From Spirochaetales bacterium (GTDB taxonomy: Bacteria > Spirochaetota > Spirochaetia > SZUA-6 > DRHE01): a stretch of 5,396 bases of DNA. This document shows, piece by piece, positions 1-5,334 of the stretch (the stretch's first letter is position 1; each line of letters opens with the position of its first letter). Under the pieces are notes generated by a model, which ran no database searches, was not told the origin of the DNA, and saw nothing but the letters and a program-made list of their open reading frames with translations. The stretch covers positions 1-5,396 of the forward strand of contig JAGLQP010000161.1 in the NCBI GenBank assembly GCA_023136785.1, written 5' to 3'. Position numbers and translations under genes: made by a program.

Positions 1-302
1 CCAAAGAACCCGACTCCGGCGTTGTTCACCAGGATATCGAGCCCTCCCGCCCGGTCGCTGATTCTCTGAAACAGAGACTGAATATCCTCTTCTTTTGACA
101 GATCCGTGGGAACCGGAACAGCTGTACCGCCATTCTGCTGGATCTCCCGAGCCGCGGACTCCAGTTGGTCGGTTGTCCGGGCTGCCAGAAAGACCCGTGC
201 CCCTGCGGAGGCGAGGGCTGAGCCGATTGCCCGGCCGATGCCCCGGCCTGCTCCCGTCACCAGGGCACCCTGTCCGCTTAGGTCGAGGTTCATAGGCTGC
301 AT
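1..302 (-). CDS. Short-chain dehydrogenase/reductase (SDR), N-terminal part, cut by window edge
   Basis: This is the first ~100 residues of a classical SDR, an NAD(P)(H)-dependent oxidoreductase with a Rossmann fold that acts in the cytoplasm. The glycine-rich cofactor motif TGAGRGIG is at residues 16-23, after a typical DLSGQGALV first strand. The second strand ends in LAAR, where an Arg usually favours NADP(H). A PTDLS segment (adenine-ring side) and the NNAG motif (about residues 93-96) follow. The catalytic Ser-Tyr-Lys lies beyond the edge, so the substrate cannot be assigned; FabG-like reductases are one possibility among many. I chose the ATG at 302-300 because it overlaps the lysC stop as TGATG, which allows translational coupling; a weak AGG lies about 10 nt upstream. 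A second in-frame ATG at 293-291 gives the more usual SDR N-terminus (MNLDLSG) but has no Shine-Dalgarno sequence. Family assignment is sure; the exact start is not. Confidence 0.9.
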   Translation of the reverse strand, partial: MQPMNLDLSGQGALVTGAGRGIGRAIGSALASAGARVFLAARTTDQLESAAREIQQNGGTAVPVPTDLSKEEDIQSLFQRISDRAGGLDILVNNAGVGFF

Positions 303-1606
303 CAGCAGAAGGCCTGATAAATGGCCTGCACCGCATTTTCGAAGTCGGCGGTCTCCACACCAACGATGATATTGATTTCAGAAGAGCCCTGATCGATGAT
401 GCGAATGTTGATGCCCGCGTTCGCCAGGGCAGCGAAAAGCCTGGCTGCAATGCCGGGACGATAGACCATCCCCTCCCCCACGGTGGCTATCAAGGCGAAG
501 CCGCTCGAGATATCCACCCTGTCCGGCTCCAGCTGCTTCTTGATGTCTTCCAGAACCCTTTGGGTCTTTCCCTTCAGCTGGTCGTCGCTCACGATGACCG
601 ACATGGTGTCGATCCCGGAAGGGGCGTGCTCGAAGCTGATCCCGTGGGCCTCAAGGATACTGAACAGTCTTCTACCAAAACCCACCTGCTTGTTCATGAG
701 CAGCTTCTCGACGAAAATGATTGAAAAACCGATCTTGCCGGCGATTCCCACAACAACCCTGTCCTTGGTATCCCGCTGGGCAACGATCATCGTTCCGGGA
801 TCTTTCGGGTAGTGGGTGTTTCGAATGTTGATCGGGATCTTTTCCCGGGAAACCGGGAAAATGGCTTCCTCGTGAAACACATTTGCGCCCATATAGGCCA
901 GCTCGCGGATCTCCCGGTAGGTCACGGTCCGCATCGGTTTGGGATTGGCCACGATATTGGGATCGCTCATGAGAAATCCGGATACATCGGTCCAGTTCTC
1001 GTAGGCAACGGCCTGCACAGCCCGAGCCACGATAGCTCCTGTGATATCCGATCCCCCGCGGGAAAAGGTCTTGACCTCCCCCTCCGGGGTCGATCCGTAG
1101 AATCCGGGAATCACGTAGATGCCCTCAGCACTTAAGGTAGAGGACAGGCTCTTGTAGCTTCGCTCCTCAACCATACCCTCGCTATCGATCGTGATGTGAT
1201 CTGCAGCCTCGATGAATGTGCCATGGAAGAAGGCGGCAACAATCTGGGCACATAAAAACTCGCCGCGGGAGGCGACAAAATCCTGGGATGCCCCGGCACG
1301 GATTTGCTCGTCCAGATCGGCAAGCAACTTTGTTATGTCCAGGCTGACTTCAAGATCTCCGGAAATCTCGATATAGCGCTCCCGAATCAGATGAAAGGGT
1401 TCGTCGATGTCGAGGCCCTGATCAGCCAGCTCATGGCAGAGGTAGAGCAGATCCGTGATCTTCTTGTCGGTCTTGTTCCTCTTGCCGGGGGCCGAGACCA
1501 CGATGAAGCGTCTGCGTGGGTCCAAACGAACAACCGCTTGAATGTTGCGAATTCGCTCGGCATCGGCCACAGAGGACCCACCGAACTTGCACACTACTGC
1601 GTCCAT
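302..1606 (-). CDS. lysC: Aspartate kinase, monofunctional, with C-terminal ACT domains
   Basis: The 434-residue protein phosphorylates L-aspartate to 4-phospho-aspartate with ATP, the first step towards lysine, threonine and methionine, in the cytoplasm. The amino-acid kinase domain spans about residues 1-285: KFGGSS at 7-12 (catalytic K7), SAPGKR at 38-43, SRGE at 113-116 (E116 contacts aspartate in the family), SRGGSD at 182-187 and NWTDVSGFL at 204-212. Two ACT regulatory domains follow at about 291-355 and 370-430, as expected for feedback control by lysine and/or threonine; the effector cannot be read from sequence. No homoserine dehydrogenase domain is fused. SAPGKR and the overall length resemble the YclM/AK-III type. 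The ATG at 1606 is supported by AGGAG 6 nt upstream and by KFGGSS lying right at the N-terminus. It sits 45 nt after the GIY-YIG gene, the largest gap in the gene row, and its stop overlaps the SDR start. Confidence 0.97.
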   Translation of the reverse strand: MDAVVCKFGGSSVADAERIRNIQAVVRLDPRRRFIVVSAPGKRNKTDKKITDLLYLCHELADQGLDIDEPFHLIRERYIEISGDLEVSLDITKLLADLDEQIRAGASQDFVASRGEFLCAQIVAAFFHGTFIEAADHITIDSEGMVEERSYKSLSSTLSAEGIYVIPGFYGSTPEGEVKTFSRGGSDITGAIVARAVQAVAYENWTDVSGFLMSDPNIVANPKPMRTVTYREIRELAYMGANVFHEEAIFPVSREKIPINIRNTHYPKDPGTMIVAQRDTKDRVVVGIAGKIGFSIIFVEKLLMNKQVGFGRRLFSILEAHGISFEHAPSGIDTMSVIVSDDQLKGKTQRVLEDIKKQLEPDRVDISSGFALIATVGEGMVYRPGIAARLFAALANAGINIRIIDQGSSEINIIVGVETADFENAVQAIYQAFC

Positions 1607-1612
1607 GCACTT

Positions 1613-1617
1613 CTCCT
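1613..1617 (-). promoter_or_regulatory. Ribosome binding site of lysC
   Basis: On the minus strand AGGAG lies 6 nt before the lysC ATG, an ideal position. It fixes the lysC start at 1606. Confidence 0.8.
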
Positions 1618-1631
1618 GTAGGATTTTGAAG

Positions 1632-1644
1632 CTTTACTGTAAAG
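1632..1644. repeat. 13-nt palindrome in the gap before lysC
   Basis: CTTTAC and GTAAAG form perfect 6-nt half-sites around a single central base. The element sits in the 45-nt space between the GIY-YIG gene and lysC, about 26 nt upstream of the lysC ATG. It could be a small operator, or chance in a short AT-richer gap. On the minus strand it contains TTTACA, a fair match to a -35 hexamer, but no good -10 follows at 16-18 nt, so I do not call a promoter. Confidence 0.4.
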
Positions 1645-1651
1645 GGAAGTT

Positions 1652-2050
1652 CTAAATATGGTCAATAGGATCAACCGCAGAAGTACTCGGCTCCCGCCCA
1701 ATCGTTCCGGGATCCTGCGGCAGGATCAACACTCTACGTTTTCTCTGCCCTCCCCGCGTGGCCTGCTGCCCAACGAGGTCTTGCAGTTTTTGCGGATTAT
1801 CGATCAGAGTTTGCTTCTTCCGCCGGGAACAGCCCTTTATCCAGGCTTCCACCTGCATGGCGGCCCCCTTCCCGGAAAAAAGCTTCCAACACCCGACAAT
1901 GCCGACCGGGGGGAAACTGCGGGTTATCTTTGCTCCTCGGCCGCTGCAATGGGCTCTATACCTCTGTTCCAGATCCTTCGTGTAGCCCGTATAGTAGCTG
2001 CCATTGGCAAGCCGCAGCATGTAAATCCAATAGAACGACTTTCCCTTCAC
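1652..2050 (-). CDS. GIY-YIG nuclease-fold protein (YhbQ/UPF0213-like) with extra C-terminal tail
   Basis: The N-terminal ~95 residues match the small single-domain GIY-YIG family. YWIYML at 7-12 is the GIY-like strand and YYTGYT at 19-24 the YIG-like strand, followed by DLEQRYRAH at 26-34 with the expected catalytic Arg (R30). E68 in QVEAWIKG is the likely metal-binding Glu. KGCSRRKKQTLI at 72-83 is the usual basic helix. Family members are presumed DNA-acting, but the cellular role is not established. The protein is 132 residues, whereas stand-alone members are usually about 80-100; residues ~96-132 (basic RGGQRKRR, then a Pro/Ser/Asp-rich end) match nothing I know. Translation starts at GTG (2050), 6 nt after the upstream stop, with AGGG about 4 nt before it; that AGGG overlaps the upstream TAG. 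No in-frame ATG precedes the GIY strand. The link to its amino-acid biosynthetic neighbours is unclear. Confidence 0.88.
   Translation of the reverse strand: MKGKSFYWIYMLRLANGSYYTGYTKDLEQRYRAHCSGRGAKITRSFPPVGIVGCWKLFSGKGAAMQVEAWIKGCSRRKKQTLIDNPQKLQDLVGQQATRGGQRKRRVLILPQDPGTIGREPSTSAVDPIDHI
1711..1727. repeat. 17-nt quasi-palindrome in the GIY-YIG tail
   Basis: GATCCTGC and GCAGGATC are perfect 8-nt inverted arms around one central base. They lie in the part of the GIY-YIG gene coding for its unusual tail, roughly 105-120 nt upstream of lysC. No T-run follows on the minus strand, so it is not an intrinsic terminator. It may be coding coincidence or a protein-binding site. Confidence 0.4.
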
Positions 2051-2056
2051 GATGCC

Positions 2057-2947
2057 CTAATCGTCCAAGGCTTCTACGTTTCCGCAGGTTTTCCTGACGA
2101 ACCGCTCCGCCTTCTGTGCACCACTCATCCCGGCGTCCCCGGAGGAGCGAAACATATGCCCCAATAGAATCTCCCACGACCCCGGACCATACACCCGCTC
2201 GACCAGCTGCCGTTCCTTCAGGAGATTGAGCACCAGTACCTCATTGGATCCCGATTCTTCGATGGAGTGGCGGAGGATTTCCGCAGTTTCCTGGAACAGG
2301 GTCATGCAACGCTCTAATGCGATCGTAGCCAGCTCTTTCGTATCCGAAGCTATGCTCTGGCAAAGCTTCACCACCTGCCTGATATGATCGAGCTCGTGCT
2401 CCTCCTCCTCGTCAAACTCGTAGCCGATTTCCTGTGTCAGACCCTCTATACGGGTCAGATATTCCATCTCGCTGATATAGTCAGGAACGTAGTACTCGAG
2501 CTGGTAGACGCTCTCCCGCAGAATCATGAACAGATGGAAGCCTGTGCCGATGTAGGAATCGATGGACTTGCTGACCAAAGATTTTCGCAAGGCTGAGAAA
2601 ATCTCCCGGGCGTTCTTCCTGTTCGCTTTTTCATCCTGACCGGCGGTAAGAGTTCTTTTTAGTAGCGCAAACTTCCCCCCTACGTCGTTGGCTTCCCCGA
2701 CCTCTGGTTTCTCACTTCGGAAGAGAAAGTGGGCCTTCTCCTTGATGTCGAAGACAAGCCCATCCTCGAGTTTACTGATTTTGTCGAACAATCCCGAATG
2801 CTCGAAATCACCGCCCTCGTTCAGAAGGGCTTGGAACTCGGCATAGATCTCGGAGAACAGTACATGAACCTTCATGAATCGAACCACCATGAAGGATAGG
2901 TCCTCTTTTTTTCTCCTGGCGACGTACTGAGCCTGTACCCGGTCCAT
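2057..2947 (-). CDS. Unrecognised 296-residue, mostly helical cytoplasmic protein
   Basis: I do not recognise this family. The protein lacks a signal peptide and any convincing membrane segment. It is rich in Glu, Lys, Leu and Ile in helix-like spacing, which suggests an all-alpha soluble fold. Visible landmarks are a basic N-terminus (RRKKED at 11-16), a variable charged stretch around 78-112, an aromatic segment around 146-163 (YQLEYYVPDY), an acidic cluster at 177-187 (EFDEEEEHELD), and a YGPGSWE motif at 253-259 near the C-terminus. No metal-, nucleotide- or DNA-binding motif stands out. It begins 3 nt after ilvN and ends 6 nt before the GIY-YIG start, so it is almost surely co-transcribed and translationally coupled to ilvN. 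The ATG at 2947 gives this tight spacing but lacks a strong Shine-Dalgarno sequence. ATG 2890 (residue 20) has GAGGA about 10 nt upstream and is a real alternative. The gene is well supported by length, composition and packing; its function is unknown. Confidence 0.85.
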   Translation of the reverse strand: MDRVQAQYVARRKKEDLSFMVVRFMKVHVLFSEIYAEFQALLNEGGDFEHSGLFDKISKLEDGLVFDIKEKAHFLFRSEKPEVGEANDVGGKFALLKRTLTAGQDEKANRKNAREIFSALRKSLVSKSIDSYIGTGFHLFMILRESVYQLEYYVPDYISEMEYLTRIEGLTQEIGYEFDEEEEHELDHIRQVVKLCQSIASDTKELATIALERCMTLFQETAEILRHSIEESGSNEVLVLNLLKERQLVERVYGPGSWEILLGHMFRSSGDAGMSGAQKAERFVRKTCGNVEALDD

Positions 2948-2950
2948 CGG

Positions 2951-3445
2951 CTACTTCTTCATCACCCGGCTGGGTCCTCGCTCAAGGGCGATCTTTCCCG
3001 TCCGAATCGACTCCAGGATATGATAATCCTTGAATAGATTGAAAGCGTTGTCCACGGAACCGGTATCGCCGGTCACTTCCAAGATCCATATCGACGCGGA
3101 GGAATCCACGATCCGCGCCTGTACGGCGGTGACGATCTGAAGCAGCTCTGCCCGCCGCTTGTCCTCCACTTCGATCTTCAATAGGGCGTGCTCCCTCTCT
3201 ACCGCTTCGTTCTGTTTGATATCCCAAGCTTTGATCACGTGGACCAGCTTCTGCAGCTGCTTACGCACCTGCTCCAATACCGCATCGTCTCCCGTGGTTA
3301 CGATGGTGAAGCGGCTCTTGCCGGGCAGCTCGGTATGACCCACGCTGAGACTCTCGATGTTGAAGCCCCTTCGGGAAAACAGTCCGGAAACGCGAGTCAT
3401 CACTCCAGGGGTATCGTCGCACAAAATAGAAATCGTATGTCGCAT
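2951..3445 (-). CDS. ilvN: Acetohydroxyacid synthase small (regulatory) subunit
   Basis: This 164-residue protein is the regulatory partner of IlvB. It activates the catalytic subunit and confers valine feedback inhibition. The N-terminal ACT domain (about 1-75) is classical: MRHTISIL at 1-8, PGVMTRVSGLFSRRGFNIESL at 13-33, and KQLQKLVHVIKAWD at 62-75. The C-terminal ALS small-subunit domain covers about 85-160, beginning VEREHALLKIEV and ending in SGKI/ALERG-like sequence. The length is normal for the family (about 160-175). The valine-pocket positions known from E. coli IlvH, G14 and N29, are kept, while position 11 is Asp instead of the common Asn. The ATG at 3445 follows a perfect AGGAGG that overlaps the ilvB stop codon, so translation is probably coupled to ilvB and supplies subunits in proportion. 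The symbol ilvH is used for the same protein in other organisms. Confidence 0.97.
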   Translation of the reverse strand: MRHTISILCDDTPGVMTRVSGLFSRRGFNIESLSVGHTELPGKSRFTIVTTGDDAVLEQVRKQLQKLVHVIKAWDIKQNEAVEREHALLKIEVEDKRRAELLQIVTAVQARIVDSSASIWILEVTGDTGSVDNAFNLFKDYHILESIRTGKIALERGPSRVMKK

Positions 3446-3450
3446 CGCTT

Positions 3451-3456
3451 CCTCCT
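3451..3456 (-). promoter_or_regulatory. Ribosome binding site of ilvN, overlapping the ilvB stop
   Basis: A full AGGAGG lies 5 nt before the ilvN ATG and shares bases with the ilvB TAG. It is the strongest Shine-Dalgarno sequence in the window and ties ilvN translation to ilvB. Confidence 0.85.
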
Positions 3457-5116
3457 ACTCAACGTACTCCAACAGGGATGAACCGGTTACCATGGGGTAC
3501 ACATTGCCCGGGTCATCCAAAACACAATCCACGACTGCGGTGCGGCCGGCGGCCAAGCTCTTTTCGATCGCCGGGGCAATTTCATCCTCCCGGGTTACTT
3601 TAAATCCGGCCGCTCCCATGCTTTCGGCCAGACGGGCGAAATCCACATTTCTTCCGAACTTGCAGGCTTCGTAGCGTCTGCCGTAGGAAGCGTCCTGAAG
3701 CTGTTTGATCATTCCCAGACAGTAGTCATTCATCACCAGGACGACGATGGGAATGTCCTCCGCCACGGCGGCTGCCACTTCCTGACAGGTCATCATGAAA
3801 CTGCCGTCCCCGGCGATATCGATGACCGGCCGATCCGGTCGGCCCACCTTGGCTCCGATGGCGGCGGGCACACCGAATCCCATGGTACCCAGACCGCCGG
3901 AGGTCACAAAGGAATGACTGGAATCCACGGGAAAGTAGTGGGCTGTGAAGATCTGGTGCCGGCCCACGTCGGTAACGATGATCGGATCCTGCACCAAACT
4001 TTTTAGAATCCGTAGAATATTGGGGATGATGACTCCGGAGCTCTTGCCCTTCAGCGGATGTCGTTCCGCGGTCTCCCGCAGCTCCAGCATCCACTGATCG
4101 TGTTTCTGCTCTGGAACGAGCTCGACAAGCTGCTCCAAAACCTGCCCGGCATCTCCGACGATGGGAATATAGCTCGGCACATTCTTGCTGATTTCCGCGG
4201 GATCGATATCTGTATGGATGATCTTTGCCTGAGTTGCAAAGGTGGCGAGCGGCCCGGTGGATCGATCGCCAAAGCGTGTTCCCACGGCCAGAATGACATC
4301 CGCGTTGGAGATGGCGTGATTCGCCTCGATCCGGCCGTGGTATCCCATCAGGCCGAAGCACAGGGAATGGGAATTGGGAAAGGAGGCCTTGCCCATTAAG
4401 GTGTAGACTACGGGGATGTCGGCCTTCTCCGCCAGCCGGACGAGCAGATCCCGGGCGGATGCCAGGCTTACCCCCCCGCCGGCTATGATCAGCGGTTTCT
4501 GTGCCGATTTCAGGAGGGTCACCGCTCGCTTGATTTGACCGGGATGCCCCGCCACGGTGGGCCGGTATCCTTCCAGCGCGGGATACTTGGCCTGGTGAGG
4601 CGAGAAGATCTCCAGCTGGACGTCCTTGGGAATGTCAAGCAGCACCGGGCCCTTTCGTCCCGTCGAGGCCAGGTAGAAAGCCTCCTGTAGCGAATGAGGT
4701 ATTTCCGACGCTTTTTGTAGAAGATAGTTGTGCTTGGTGATGGGAATCGTGATCCCGGTGATGTCGACCTCTTGAAAGGCATCGTTTCCGATCATCGGTC
4801 GAGGGACCTGACCGGTTATGGCCACCAGGGGGGAGGAATCCATATAGGCATTTGCCAATCCGGTCACCAGATTGGTGGCGCCGGGTCCGCTGGTGGCCAT
4901 GCACACGCCGGTCTTTCCCGTTGCCCTGGAATACCCGTCAGCCATATGAGCCGCTCCCTGCTCATGACGGGTCAGGACATGACGGATCGACGATTTTGCC
5001 AGCTCGTCGTATATGGGAAGAGTTGCTCCACCCGGATATCCGAAGATCACCTCCACACCCTGGGATTCCAGGGTTCGTACCAGAGCTTTCGCACCACTCA
5101 TCTTTGCCTTGCCCAT
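3455..5116 (-). CDS. ilvB: Acetohydroxyacid synthase (acetolactate synthase) large catalytic subunit
   Basis: The enzyme uses thiamine diphosphate, Mg2+ and FAD to join two pyruvates to acetolactate (valine, leucine) or pyruvate plus 2-ketobutyrate to acetohydroxybutyrate (isoleucine). The predicted 553 residues are of normal length. The N-terminal ThDP domain carries FGYPGG (25-30), the catalytic E52 in RHEQGAAHMADGYSR, SGPGATN (76-82) and GQVPRPMIGNDAFQE (102-116). The central FAD domain has GTRFGDR at 279-285. The C-terminal ThDP/Mg2+ domain has GDGSF at 436-440, ending at N463-D464 instead of the usual Asn-Asn. At 468-474 it reads GMIKQLQ, with Leu473 where the family has Trp. I chose ATG 5116 because AAGGAG lies 6 nt upstream and MGKAKMSGAKALV matches the family N-terminus. 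The frame stays open to an ATG at 5215, but that extension overlaps the small gene upstream. The next gene, ilvN, starts 9 nt after the stop. Confidence 0.97.
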   Translation of the reverse strand: MGKAKMSGAKALVRTLESQGVEVIFGYPGGATLPIYDELAKSSIRHVLTRHEQGAAHMADGYSRATGKTGVCMATSGPGATNLVTGLANAYMDSSPLVAITGQVPRPMIGNDAFQEVDITGITIPITKHNYLLQKASEIPHSLQEAFYLASTGRKGPVLLDIPKDVQLEIFSPHQAKYPALEGYRPTVAGHPGQIKRAVTLLKSAQKPLIIAGGGVSLASARDLLVRLAEKADIPVVYTLMGKASFPNSHSLCFGLMGYHGRIEANHAISNADVILAVGTRFGDRSTGPLATFATQAKIIHTDIDPAEISKNVPSYIPIVGDAGQVLEQLVELVPEQKHDQWMLELRETAERHPLKGKSSGVIIPNILRILKSLVQDPIIVTDVGRHQIFTAHYFPVDSSHSFVTSGGLGTMGFGVPAAIGAKVGRPDRPVIDIAGDGSFMMTCQEVAAAVAEDIPIVVLVMNDYCLGMIKQLQDASYGRRYEACKFGRNVDFARLAESMGAAGFKVTREDEIAPAIEKSLAAGRTAVVDCVLDDPGNVYPMVTGSSLLEYVE

Positions 5117-5122
5117 CCTCTG

Positions 5123-5128
5123 CTCCTT
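5123..5128 (-). promoter_or_regulatory. Ribosome binding site that fixes the ilvB start
   Basis: AAGGAG on the minus strand is 6 nt before ATG 5116, in the 14-nt gap after the small gene. It argues for the 553-residue IlvB and against the 586-residue extended reading. Confidence 0.8.
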
Positions 5129-5130
5129 CC

Positions 5131-5334
5131 TCAAGCCTCTCCGGACCTGCTCTCCAGGCGTTCTCTTAACTCCCTGCTCTCTTCTCTGAGCCGTTCGATC
5201 TCGTAGATCATCCAACTGAGATCGTCGTCGGCCTCGTCGATCTCGTACATCATATCCGAACGAGGGCTGTAGCGGCTGTAGTATACCTTGGATTGCTTCA
5301 GCCGTTTTTTTATGTGGTTCAACCTATCTTCCAT
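5131..5334 (-). CDS. Small charged coiled-coil protein, 67 residues, unrecognised
   Basis: I do not recognise this protein. The first half is basic and tyrosine-rich (KKRLKQSKVYYSRYSPRS, about 9-26). After an acidic stretch (EIDEADDD, 31-38), residues ~39-62 form a likely amphipathic helix or coiled coil (MIYEIERLREESRELRERL, 42-60, with Leu/Ile at heptad-like spacing). No signal peptide or membrane helix is visible. It is not a leader peptide of the attenuator type, because it has no run of Ile, Val or Leu codons. Support comes from an AAGGAA Shine-Dalgarno sequence 6 nt before the ATG, a stop just 14 nt before ilvB, and a composition unlike random reading of another frame. It competes with an in-frame 5' extension of ilvB over 5117-5215; the ribosome-binding sites favour two separate genes. 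Co-transcription with ilvBN is likely; the role is unknown. Confidence 0.72.
   Translation of the reverse strand: MEDRLNHIKKRLKQSKVYYSRYSPRSDMMYEIDEADDDLSWMIYEIERLREESRELRERLESRSGEA

Larger units (their letters stand above)
1..5334 (-). other. Probable single operon: small coiled-coil gene, ilvB, ilvN, unknown, GIY-YIG, lysC, SDR
   Basis: Seven genes point the same way with gaps of 14, 9, 3, 6 and 45 nt and one stop/start overlap. Several ribosome-binding sites overlap upstream stop codons. No T-tailed hairpin interrupts the row. The inference is one polycistronic message that continues past the left edge; the 45-nt gap before lysC is the only internal place with room for an extra promoter or operator. 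Confidence 0.75.

Noticed and set aside
1626..1650. Possible promoter for lysC (TTTACA as a -35 element on the minus strand)
   Set aside because: No acceptable -10 hexamer follows at normal spacing; the best candidate overlaps the ribosome binding site.
1667..1730. Direct repeat AGGATCAAC at 1667 and 1722
   Set aside because: Nine bases, 55 nt apart, two copies only, no further array; no sign of a CRISPR or iteron.
1658..2167. Plus-strand open frame of 169 codons opposite the GIY-YIG gene, longer than that gene
   Set aside because: It mirrors the minus-strand coding pattern, has no recognisable motif, and the opposite strand carries clear GIY-YIG catalytic motifs in an operon context.
3413..3415. 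Asp at IlvN position 11, where many family members have the Asn implicated in valine sensitivity
   Set aside because: As far as I recall, Asp also occurs at this place in other IlvN proteins (for example mycobacterial), and G14 and N29 are kept, so it is weak evidence for altered feedback control.
3823..3842. Inverted repeat GACCGG/CCGGTC inside ilvB
   Set aside because: Only 6 bp in GC-rich coding sequence with conserved residues; expected by chance.
4058..4399. Plus-strand open frames opposite ilvB, such as 4058-4399 and 4730-5206
   Set aside because: They lie opposite well-conserved IlvB coding sequence and have no domain features; shadow frames of a GC-rich gene.
5117..5215. 33-residue N-terminal extension of IlvB from ATG 5215
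   Set aside because: It lacks family similarity and overlaps the small coiled-coil gene; ATG 5116 has AAGGAG at ideal spacing and the standard IlvB N-terminus.
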